Assembly: GCA_934167175.1 (NCBI GenBank)
Contig: CAKPKF010000021.1
Coordinates: 1-22,718, forward strand
Reading direction: 5' to 3'
DNA length: 22,718 nucleotides
Source: an uncultured Clostridia bacterium
Lineage (GTDB): Bacteria; Bacillota; Clostridia; TANB77; CAG-508
Shown: piece after piece, positions 15,845-22,718 of the stretch
Layout of the letters: each line of letters starts with the position of its first letter
Numbering within the stretch: position 1 is the stretch's first letter
Made by a program: the position numbers and the translations under genes
Notes under the pieces: generated by a model
The model's database searches: none
What the model was told of the DNA's origin: nothing
The model's input: only the letters and a program-made list of their open reading frames with translations

Positions 15845-16861
15845 ATGGGGGACATGAATAAAAAAGTAGAAAATGAAAACAAAAAAAATCATAAAGCAGC
15901 AAAGGTAATATTAATAGTATTATTAGTATTAATTATTATAATAGGAGCTGCAGCAGGATGTGGATACTGGTATGTACAAAATAAAGTATCAAAAATAAAT
16001 CAAGTGGATGTAAACGAAGACGAAATAGAAATAACAGAAGGTGTAAAAGAAGAACTTGCAGATTATAGAAATATAGCCATCTTAGGAATTGATAGTAGAG
16101 AAGACACATATAGCCTAGGAAATAGAAGTGACTGTATAATAATTGCAAGTATAAACAACAAAACAAAAGAAGTAAAATTAGTATCAGTATATAGAGATAC
16201 ATACTTAGAATTAACAGGTAGAAATTTAGATAAAGTTACTCATGCATATTCATACGGAGGACCAACACTTACATTAAGTACTTTAAACACAAATTTAGAT
16301 TTAGATATAACAGAATTTGTAACAGCAAATTTCGATGCAGTAAAAGAAATAGTTAATGACATTGGTGGTATAGATATAACAGTAACAGATGCAGAAGCAA
16401 CAAGCATTCCTGGAATTACTTCAGCAGGTACATACACATTAAATGGAGAACAAGCACTTGCATATGCCAGAATAAGAAAAATAGACACAGACTACAAGAG
16501 AACAGAAAGAATGAGAACAGTTATAGCAGCAAGTTTAGAAAAAGTTAAAAAGATGAATGCAACAGAATTAAACACAGCAGCAGACAAAGTTTTACCAAGA
16601 TTATACACAAATATAGACTCAAATGAAATAATGTCTTTAATACCAACAGTTGCATCATACAAAATAACAGAAAGCAAAGGATGGCCACAAGCCGTAGAAG
16701 GGAAAATAATAAACGGAGTTTGGTATGGAGTACCAGTAACACTAGAAAGTAGTGTAAAAGAACTACACAAAGAATTATTTAATGAAGAAAATTATACACC
16801 AAGTGACAAAGTAAAAGATATAAGCGGAAAAATAATAAATAAAACAGGAACTGGAAAATAA
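15845..16861 (+). CDS. LCP (LytR-CpsA-Psr) family glycopolymer ligase
   Basis: This 338-residue protein has a short basic cytosolic N-terminus, one membrane helix at about 19-43, and an outside LCP domain at about 77-235. Visible LCP motifs are ILGIDSRED, NRSDCIIIASI with its basic/acidic pair, VSVYRDTY, the KVTHAYSYGG segment, FDAVKEIVNDIGGIDI, and GEQALAYARIR, whose arginine is typical of pyrophosphate binding. LCP proteins move polymer from undecaprenyl pyrophosphate onto peptidoglycan MurNAc. AAGGAG (15835-15840) is only 4 bases before this ATG, and a second in-frame ATG at 15854 is possible. The gene heads the 3' glycan operon under the promoter at 15761, which fits attachment of the glycan made by the downstream genes. 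Confidence 0.93.
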   Translation: MGDMNKKVENENKKNHKAAKVILIVLLVLIIIIGAAAGCGYWYVQNKVSKINQVDVNEDEIEITEGVKEELADYRNIAILGIDSREDTYSLGNRSDCIIIASINNKTKEVKLVSVYRDTYLELTGRNLDKVTHAYSYGGPTLTLSTLNTNLDLDITEFVTANFDAVKEIVNDIGGIDITVTDAEATSIPGITSAGTYTLNGEQALAYARIRKIDTDYKRTERMRTVIAASLEKVKKMNATELNTAADKVLPRLYTNIDSNEIMSLIPTVASYKITESKGWPQAVEGKIINGVWYGVPVTLESSVKELHKELFNEENYTPSDKVKDISGKIINKTGTGK

Positions 16862-16910
16862 AGTATCCTATATTTATATAATTTAGAATTTAAGAAAATG
16901 GTGTAAGAGG

Positions 16911-18821
16911 ATGGAAAGAGTTAATGATTTATTAAGAAGAAAAAAATCTAAAATTATAATTTTTATGATTTTAGATATTATATCTATGCTAATTGCCTCA
17001 TACTTAGCATTAGCATTAAGATTTGATTTCGATGAGATACCAGCACAATACTTAACAACAGCATATAAATATGTTGCAATAGATATAGCTGTAATGCTAA
17101 TTACATTTTTTGAACTTAATTTATATACATCTGTATGGAGATATGCCTCTATAACAGAACTTATTAATATTGGAAGTGCATGTTTCACAACCGAAATAAT
17201 AAATTTAATATATAAAAAAATGTTTAGCATATCAATGCCAAGAAGCTATTCTTTAATAAGACTTTTATTACTAATATTTTTCGTAGCAACTATAAGATTC
17301 TCATTTAGAATACTAAGAACAATAACTATTAAATTTGAAAATAGAAAAAATAATAACAATGTTATGATAGTTGGTGGAGGAGAAGCTGCGCGATTACTAA
17401 TAGACGAGGCAGCAAGAAATAGAACATTATTTGGCTCTAATATTGTATGCATAATTGATGATAACAAAGAAAAAGTAGGTACATATATTAGAGGAATTCA
17501 AATCGTTGGAACAAGAAAACAAATTAAACAAATGGCTGAAAAATATGATGTAAATGAAATTATAATTGCAATTCCATCTGCATCTAAAGAAGAAATATCA
17601 AAAATAATAACAGAATGTCAAAAAACTTCATGTGAATTAAAAATATTACCTTCAATTTTTCTAACCATGAATGAAAAAAATAATAATATTGTAAATAAAA
17701 TAAGACCTATATCATACGAAGACTTTTTAGGAAGAAGTCAAATTGTAGTTGATATTAACGAAATTTCTAATAACATTAAAGATAAGGTAATAATGGTAAC
17801 AGGCGGTGGAGGATCCATTGGTTCTGAACTATGTAGACAAATTGCAAAATGCAATCCAAAACAGCTAATAATATTCGATATATACGAGAACAATGCATAT
17901 GAAATTCAAATGGAATTATTAAGAAATTATCCAAACTTAGATTTACATGCAATAATTGGTTCTGTAAGAGATTATGATAGATTAGAAAAAGTATTTCAAA
18001 AATATAAAATAAACCAAGTATTTCATGCAGCAGCACATAAACATGTACCATTAATGGAAGAAAGCCCAAACGAGGCAATAAAAAATAATTGCTTAGGAAC
18101 GTTAAATTGTGCAAAACTAGCTGATAAATATAAAGTTGAAAAATTTGTACTAATATCAACAGATAAAGCAGTTAGACCAACAAATGTAATGGGAGCTTCA
18201 AAAAGAATTTGTGAAATGATAATTCAAAGCTATGATAAAATAAGCAAAAACACATCATATGTAGCAGTTAGATTTGGAAATGTTTTAGGGTCAAATGGTT
18301 CAGTTATTCCACTATTTTTAAAACAAATTGAAAATGGTGGTCCAGTAACAGTAACACATAAAGAAATAACAAGATTCTTCATGACAATTCCTGAAGCTGT
18401 AAGCTTAGTGCTACAAGCAAGTGTGTATGCAAAAGCTGGAGAAATATTTGTTTTAGATATGGGACAACCTGTAAAAATATACGATTTAGCAAAACAAATT
18501 ATAAGATATAAAGGTTTTACACCAAATGAAGATATAAAAATAAAAATTACAGGATTAAGACCAGGAGAAAAATTATATGAAGAAATTTTAATGGATGAAG
18601 AAGGATTAAAAGAAACTCCAAACAAATTAATTCATATAGGACAACCAATAGAAATAAAAGAAAACTTTTTAGAAGAGTTAAACAATTTAATAATGGATTC
18701 ATATGATAACAACGAAGACATAAAAGAAAAAATAGCTAAAATTGTTACAACATACAAAATTGATAATGGTAAAAATCACAATGAAAATATTCAAGAAGAA
18801 AAGAAAAAAATAATGGCTTAA
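16911..18821 (+). CDS. Membrane-bound nucleotide-sugar 4,6-dehydratase, PglF/WbpM/CapD-like
   Basis: This 636-residue protein has four N-terminal membrane helices at about 17-120. A first Rossmann domain has MIVGGGEAARLL near 151-162. A second, catalytic SDR domain has VTGGGGSIGSELC near 294-306, AAAHKHVPLMEESP near 379-392, and STDKAVRPTNVMGASKR near 414-430, where the usual catalytic Tyr is Met (the S-M-K form typical of WbpM, PglF and FlaA1). The C-terminus carries TGLRPGEKLYEE. Such enzymes convert UDP-GlcNAc to UDP-4-keto-6-deoxy-GlcNAc. AGAGG directly abuts the ATG with no spacer, and no in-frame upstream start exists, so initiation may be weak or coupled to the LCP gene 49 bases upstream. 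The downstream aminotransferase, PglC-like and PglD-like genes support a bacillosamine-type pathway. Confidence 0.92.
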   Translation: MERVNDLLRRKKSKIIIFMILDIISMLIASYLALALRFDFDEIPAQYLTTAYKYVAIDIAVMLITFFELNLYTSVWRYASITELINIGSACFTTEIINLIYKKMFSISMPRSYSLIRLLLLIFFVATIRFSFRILRTITIKFENRKNNNNVMIVGGGEAARLLIDEAARNRTLFGSNIVCIIDDNKEKVGTYIRGIQIVGTRKQIKQMAEKYDVNEIIIAIPSASKEEISKIITECQKTSCELKILPSIFLTMNEKNNNIVNKIRPISYEDFLGRSQIVVDINEISNNIKDKVIMVTGGGGSIGSELCRQIAKCNPKQLIIFDIYENNAYEIQMELLRNYPNLDLHAIIGSVRDYDRLEKVFQKYKINQVFHAAAHKHVPLMEESPNEAIKNNCLGTLNCAKLADKYKVEKFVLISTDKAVRPTNVMGASKRICEMIIQSYDKISKNTSYVAVRFGNVLGSNGSVIPLFLKQIENGGPVTVTHKEITRFFMTIPEAVSLVLQASVYAKAGEIFVLDMGQPVKIYDLAKQIIRYKGFTPNEDIKIKITGLRPGEKLYEEILMDEEGLKETPNKLIHIGQPIEIKENFLEELNNLIMDSYDNNEDIKEKIAKIVTTYKIDNGKNHNENIQEEKKKIMA

Positions 18822-18846
18822 GAGTATATGAAAAGAAGGAAAAACA

Positions 18847-20082
18847 ATGAAAAAAGATATAAAACCTTTTGAAAAGAAAGTATGGCTTTCATCACCAACA
18901 ATGCATGGAGATGAAATAAAATATGTTGAAGAAGCATATAACACAAATTGGATGAGTACAGTAGGAGCTAATATTAATGAAGTTGAAAAAAATATATGCA
19001 ACAAAGTAGGATGTAAATATGCAGTTGCACTATCTTCAGGAACAGCTGCGCTTCATCTAGCAATGAGACTTGCAGGAATAAAAACAGGAGAAAAAGTATT
19101 TTGCAGTGACATGACATTCAGTGCAACAGTAAATCCAATTATATATGAAGGCGGAATTCCTGTATTTATAGATACAGAATATGATTCTTGGAATATGGAT
19201 CCAGTAGCTCTAGAAAAAGCATTTGAACTATATCCAGAAGTTAGAATAATAGTTGTAGCACATTTATATGGAACACCAGGAAAAATAGATGAAATATTTG
19301 CAATTGCTAAAAAACATAATGCAACAATAATAGAAGATGCAGCAGAAAGCTTAGGTGCTACATATAAAGGAAAACAAACAGGAACATTTGGAAAATATAA
19401 TTGCATTTCATTTAATGGAAATAAAATTATTACAGGTTCAAGTGGAGGAATGTTATTAACAGATGACTTAGAAGCAGCAAATAAAGCAAGAAAATGGTCA
19501 ACACAAAGTAGAGAAGAGGCAAGTTGGTATCAACATGAAGAAATAGGATATAACTACAGAATGAGCAATGTGATAGCAGGTGTTGTAAGAGGACAAATTC
19601 CTTACTTAGAAGAACATATTGCTCAAAAAAAAGCAATATATGAAAGATATAAAGAAGGATTAAAAGATTTACCTATAAAAATGAACCCAATACCAAAAGA
19701 ATGTAACCCAAATTATTGGCTTTCTTGCATGATAATAGATAAAGAAGCAATGTGTAAACAAGTAAGAGGAGAACAAGAAGCACTTTATATAACAGAAAAA
19801 GGAAAAACATGCCCAACAGAGATATTAGAAAAACTTGCAGAAATAAATGCAGAAGGAAGACCAATATGGAAACCAATGCATATGCAACCTATATTTAGAA
19901 TGAACCCATTTGTAACCAAAGCAGGAAATGGAAGAGCAAAAACTAATGCATATATTAAGGAAGAGACAGAAGATGTTGGGATGGATATTTTTACAAGAGG
20001 ATTATGCTTGCCATCTGACAATAAAATGACACCAGAACAACAAGAAAAGATTATAGAAGTTATAAAAGGATGTTTTGAATAA
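18847..20082 (+). CDS. DegT/DnrJ/EryC1/StrS aminotransferase, PglE-like
   Basis: This 411-residue PLP enzyme of the sugar aminotransferase family opens with VWLSSPTMHGDEIKYVEEA and WMSTVGANINEVE. Further motifs are ALSSGTAALHLAMRLAG, the DMTFSATVNPIIYEG segment, the PLP-contacting EDAAESLGATYKG, and SFNGNKIITGSSGG with the Schiff-base Lys193. The C-terminal WKPMHMQPIF and GLCLPSDNKMT are PglE-like marks. A Lys/Glu-rich stretch near 300-335 (around YITEKGKTCPTEILEKLAEI) looks longer than usual between the strand and RPIWKPMH. It would add the C4 amino group to UDP-4-keto-6-deoxy-GlcNAc using glutamate. AAGGA at 18836-18840 precedes the ATG. The stop shares a base with the next gene (TAATG). 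Confidence 0.92.
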   Translation: MKKDIKPFEKKVWLSSPTMHGDEIKYVEEAYNTNWMSTVGANINEVEKNICNKVGCKYAVALSSGTAALHLAMRLAGIKTGEKVFCSDMTFSATVNPIIYEGGIPVFIDTEYDSWNMDPVALEKAFELYPEVRIIVVAHLYGTPGKIDEIFAIAKKHNATIIEDAAESLGATYKGKQTGTFGKYNCISFNGNKIITGSSGGMLLTDDLEAANKARKWSTQSREEASWYQHEEIGYNYRMSNVIAGVVRGQIPYLEEHIAQKKAIYERYKEGLKDLPIKMNPIPKECNPNYWLSCMIIDKEAMCKQVRGEQEALYITEKGKTCPTEILEKLAEINAEGRPIWKPMHMQPIFRMNPFVTKAGNGRAKTNAYIKEETEDVGMDIFTRGLCLPSDNKMTPEQQEKIIEVIKGCFE

Positions 20083-20732
20083 TGGAACATAAAAAAGGTA
20101 TATATGAAAAATACATAAAAAGAATGTTAGATTTTATATTAAGCTTAATTGCTTTAATATGTCTATCACCAGTATTATTAATAGTTTCAATTTTGGTAAG
20201 AACAAAGTTAGGAAGTCCAATAATTTTCAAACAACAACGACCAGGTAAAAATGAAAAAATATTTACTTTATATAAATTTAGAACTATGACAGATGAAAAA
20301 GACGAAAATGGAAAACTATTACCAGATTCACAAAGATTAACAAAATTTGGAAAATTTCTAAGAAGCACAAGTTTAGACGAATTACCAGAATTAATAAATA
20401 TAATTAAAGGCGATATGGCAATAGTAGGACCAAGACCATTGCTCGTAGAATACTTACCATTATATAATAAAGAACAAAAACATAGACACGATGTAAGACC
20501 AGGCCTTACAGGCTTAGCACAGGTAAATGGTAGAAATTTAATTTCTTGGGAAGAAAAGTTTAATAATGATATAAAATACATAAATAATATAACCTTTATA
20601 GGAGATGTGGAAATTATTATAAAAACAGCAATAAACGTTATAAAAAAAGACGGAATAAATAGCGAAACTTCAGCTACTATGGAAGAATTCAAAGGGAATA
20701 AAGAAAAAGTAAAGGAGAAAATACTTGAATAA
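20082..20732 (+). CDS. Undecaprenyl-phosphate phosphoglycosyl transferase, PglC-like
   Basis: This 216-residue protein is a small monotopic sugar transferase without the extra N-terminal membrane domain of WbaP. It has KRMLDFILSLIALICLSPVL as a re-entrant membrane helix at about 13-32, GSPIIFKQQRPGKNEKIF at 44-61, LYKFRTMT at 63-70, the catalytic dyad D99-E100 in LDELPEL, GDMAIVGPRPLL, and VRPGLTGLAQVNGRN. PglC-type enzymes transfer a sugar phosphate from UDP-diNAcBac or a similar donor onto undecaprenyl phosphate, starting the lipid-linked glycan on the inner membrane face. The start overlaps the aminotransferase stop by one base, and the 3' end overlaps the PglD-like gene by 8 bases. Confidence 0.93.
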   Translation: MEHKKGIYEKYIKRMLDFILSLIALICLSPVLLIVSILVRTKLGSPIIFKQQRPGKNEKIFTLYKFRTMTDEKDENGKLLPDSQRLTKFGKFLRSTSLDELPELINIIKGDMAIVGPRPLLVEYLPLYNKEQKHRHDVRPGLTGLAQVNGRNLISWEEKFNNDIKYINNITFIGDVEIIIKTAINVIKKDGINSETSATMEEFKGNKEKVKEKILE

Positions 20733-21351
20733 AAATATTGTAATTATTGGTGCGAGTGGACACGGAAAGGTAATTGCTGATATAGTAATGAAATCGGAAG
20801 ATAATTTAGTAGGCTTTTTGGATGATAACATGCAAATCCAAAATAAAAAAATTTTTGAAAATAAAAAAGTAATTGGTATTGTTAGTGATTGCGAAAAACT
20901 GCAAAAAAATAATTCTGATTACCTTTTTATTGTAGGAATAGGAAATAATTACATTAGAAAAGAGATATTTGAGAGATATAAATTAGATTATTATACTGCT
21001 ATTCATCCAAATGCAATATTATCTAATCAAATACAAATAGGAAAAGGCACTGTAGTAATGGCAAATGCGGTAATAAATACAAATGCAAATATTGGTGAAA
21101 ATTGTATTATAAATACAGGAGCTATTGTAGAACATGATAATATAGTTAGCAGTAATGTTCATATATCTCCAAATGCAACATTGTGCGGTACAGTTAAAAT
21201 AGGCGAACTAACACATATAGGAGCAAGTGCTACAGTAAAAAATAACATAACAATTTGTGATGAATGTATAATAGGTGCAGGAGCTGTTGTCGTAAAAAAT
21301 ATTGAAGAAAAAGGGACTTATGTTGGAGTGCCAGCAAAATTATTAAAATAA
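20725..21351 (+). CDS. NeuD/PglD-like sugar acetyltransferase
   Basis: This 208-residue protein starts at TTG, supported by AAAGGAG (20711-20717) seven bases upstream and by the protein beginning right before the nucleotide-binding fold. The N-terminal part is IVIIGASGHGKVIADI (5-20), a Rossmann-like UDP-sugar site. From about residue 92 a left-handed beta-helix of hexapeptide repeats follows (NAILSNQIQIGKG, ANIGENCIIN), with the likely catalytic His137 in GAIVEHDNI. The C-terminus has TYVGVPAKLLK. PglD and NeuD-like enzymes acetylate the 4-amino group of UDP-amino sugars using acetyl-CoA. Position after the PglC-like gene and near a PglF/PglE pair fits UDP-N,N'-diacetylbacillosamine synthesis. 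Confidence 0.9.
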   Translation: MNKNIVIIGASGHGKVIADIVMKSEDNLVGFLDDNMQIQNKKIFENKKVIGIVSDCEKLQKNNSDYLFIVGIGNNYIRKEIFERYKLDYYTAIHPNAILSNQIQIGKGTVVMANAVINTNANIGENCIINTGAIVEHDNIVSSNVHISPNATLCGTVKIGELTHIGASATVKNNITICDECIIGAGAVVVKNIEEKGTYVGVPAKLLK

Positions 21352-21365
21352 CGATGGAGTTTAAA

Positions 21366-22451
21366 GTGAAAATATTAATATTGGCAAATAATGATATAGG
21401 ATTATATAATTTTAGAAAAGAATTAATTAATAGATTAATAAAAGAAAAAAACGAGGTATATATGTCTTTACCAAATGGTGAAAGAGTAAAAGACTTAGAA
21501 AAATTAGGTTGTATTTTTTTTGAAACTGATGTGGATAGAAGAGGTACAAACCCAATAAAGGATTTTAAATTAATTCTAAAATATAGAAAGATTTTAAATA
21601 CAATTAAACCAGACATAGTTTTAACATATACTATAAAGCCTAATATATATGGCGGATTAATGTGTAGGATAAAAAATATACCTTATATATGTAATATAAC
21701 AGGGTTAGGTACAGCTACAGAAAATAAAAGTATTGTACAAAAAATAGTATTTGTTTTATATAAATGTGCATTAAAAAGGGTAAAATGCTGTTTTGTTCAG
21801 AATAGTGAAAATTTGCAGTTTTTAAACGATAATAAATTAGTAAAAGAAACAAAGTGTAAATTAATTCCAGGTTCTGGTGTTAATTTAGAACGATATAAAG
21901 TTTTACCCTATCCTAATAATATAGAAAAGATTAAATTTTTATTTATTAGCAGAATAATGAAAGAAAAGGGAATAGAACAATATTTAGAAGCAGCTAAAAT
22001 AATAAAGAACAAATATAGTAATACAGAATTTCATATATTAGGATTTTGTGAACAAGAGTATGAGGAAAAATTAAAAAAATTAACAGAGGATGGAATAATA
22101 AGTTATCATGGATTGCAAAAAGATGTTATTCCTTTTTTGCAAGAGGCTTCATGCTTAATACATCCATCATATTATCCAGAAGGAATGTCAAATGTATTGC
22201 TGGAAGCGTCAGCTTCAGGAAGACCTGTCATTACAACAAACAGAAGCGGATGTAAAGAAATTGTTGAAGATGGAAAAACAGGTTATATTATTGAGATAAA
22301 AAATTCACAACAATTAATTGAAAAGATAGAGGAATTTTTAAAACTATCAAATGAGCAACGCAAACAAATGGGATTAGAGGCAAGAAAAAAAGTGAAAAAT
22401 GAATTTGATAGGAATATTGTAATTAATGAATATATGAAGGAGTTAGAATGA
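21366..22451 (+). CDS. Family 4 glycosyltransferase, PglA-like
   Basis: From the GTG at 21366 the protein has 361 residues and opens with KILILANNDIGLYNFRKELI, the normal N-terminus for this GT4 branch. An ATG at 21354 would add four residues (MEFK) but has no ribosome site, whereas GATGGAG (21353-21359) lies six bases before the GTG. The middle has TYTIKPNIYGG and NITGLGTA, then PGSGVNLERY. The C-terminal donor domain has FISRIMKEKGIEQYLEAA, the nucleotide-contacting HPSYYPEGMSN, and an EX7E element (PEG to LLE). It would add the second sugar to the lipid-linked first residue, as PglA does with GalNAc in Campylobacter; the actual sugar is unknown. TGA is the stop. Confidence 0.9.
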   Translation: MKILILANNDIGLYNFRKELINRLIKEKNEVYMSLPNGERVKDLEKLGCIFFETDVDRRGTNPIKDFKLILKYRKILNTIKPDIVLTYTIKPNIYGGLMCRIKNIPYICNITGLGTATENKSIVQKIVFVLYKCALKRVKCCFVQNSENLQFLNDNKLVKETKCKLIPGSGVNLERYKVLPYPNNIEKIKFLFISRIMKEKGIEQYLEAAKIIKNKYSNTEFHILGFCEQEYEEKLKKLTEDGIISYHGLQKDVIPFLQEASCLIHPSYYPEGMSNVLLEASASGRPVITTNRSGCKEIVEDGKTGYIIEIKNSQQLIEKIEEFLKLSNEQRKQMGLEARKKVKNEFDRNIVINEYMKELE

Positions 22452-22452
22452 A

Positions 22453-22718
22453 ATGATAAGAGTGCTTCAAGTGTTAGGAAAACTTAATCGTGGTGGTGCA
22501 GAAACAATGATTATGAATATTTATAGGAACATAGATAGAACTAAAATTCAGTTTGATTTTGTTAAGCATACAACTGAAAAATGCGCATATGAGGATGAAA
22601 TTTTATCACTAGGAGGAAGAATTTATAATATTCCACAATATAAATTATATAATCATTTAAAATATAAAAAAGAATGGAAAAAACTATTATTTGAACATGA
22701 TGAATGGAAAATAGTACA
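22453..22718 (+). CDS. Family 4 glycosyltransferase, N-terminal part (runs off the window)
   Basis: An open frame from ATG at 22453 to the window end encodes 88 residues. It begins MIRVLQVLGKLNRGGAETM and continues IMNIYRNIDRTKIQFDFVKH, the acceptor-domain opening of EpsF-like GT4 glycosyltransferases with the GGAExM element. AAGGAG (22437-22442) inside the end of the previous gene is ten bases before the ATG, and the two genes are one base apart. It continues the chain-extension part of the glycan operon. The catalytic half is outside the window, so function rests on the N-terminus only. Confidence 0.82.
   Translation, partial: MIRVLQVLGKLNRGGAETMIMNIYRNIDRTKIQFDFVKHTTEKCAYEDEILSLGGRIYNIPQYKLYNHLKYKKEWKKLLFEHDEWKIV

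Noticed and set aside
22446..22460. Possible reassignment of TGA to tryptophan
   Set aside because: TGA ends the GT4 gene exactly where the next gene begins with its own ribosome site, and TGG is used for Trp throughout.
15845..22718. Insertion sequences, CRISPR arrays, tRNA or rRNA genes
   Set aside because: None was seen on reading either strand of the whole window; no transposase motifs, regularly spaced repeats or cloverleaf-like GC-rich segments were found.

Overview
The window is a low-GC, A-rich piece of a Gram-positive-type bacterial chromosome. It strongly prefers AGA and ATA codons, uses AAGGAG/AAAGGAG ribosome sites, and carries an LCP (LytR-CpsA-Psr) ligase, QueH and RuvB. These traits fit an uncultured gut-type Clostridia or a related Firmicute; this placement is inferred, because no marker gene was searched. 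TGG is the tryptophan codon and TGA acts as a stop, so the standard code applies. All convincing genes lie on the + strand. Most of the window encodes assembly and attachment of a cell-surface polysaccharide or glycan.

Layout. (1) 1-4195: the 3' end of a UDP-galactopyranose mutase (glf), a GtrA-family flippase-like protein, two family-2 glycosyltransferases with C-terminal membrane anchors, and a DUF6020-like polytopic membrane protein. The block closes at a strong intrinsic terminator that overlaps the last stop codon. (2) 4226-9739: a new promoter, then the dTDP-L-rhamnose pathway in the order rfbD-rfbA, a 311-bp structured gap, rfbC, a GT-C-like membrane protein, and rfbB. (3) 9819-12557: a secreted GH25 muramidase-like protein with four ricin-type lectin modules. 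(4) 12602-15651: ruvB, a second GT-C-like membrane protein and queH, tightly packed and ended by a hairpin terminator. (5) 15761-22718: a near-consensus promoter followed by the LCP ligase. Next come a PglF/CapD-like dehydratase, a PglE-like aminotransferase, a PglC-like phosphoglycosyl transferase, a PglD-like acetyltransferase, a GT4 glycosyltransferase, and the start of another GT4 gene that runs off the window.

How the genes work together (inference). The last block has every enzyme class needed to make a UDP-2,4-diamino-2,4,6-trideoxyhexose (N,N'-diacetylbacillosamine type) and load it on undecaprenyl phosphate as the first sugar. The GT4 enzymes would extend the chain, the rfb genes supply dTDP-rhamnose, and glf supplies UDP-galactofuranose. 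GtrA, GtrB-like and GT-C-like proteins could add side sugars outside the membrane, and the LCP protein could attach the glycan to peptidoglycan. No convincing Wzx flippase or Wzy polymerase is visible, although one of the polytopic proteins could be a divergent polymerase.

The main non-coding oddity is the gap between rfbA and rfbC. It holds a long imperfect inverted repeat with a nested hairpin and, separately, a GC-rich perfect palindrome. Neither looks like an ordinary terminator.
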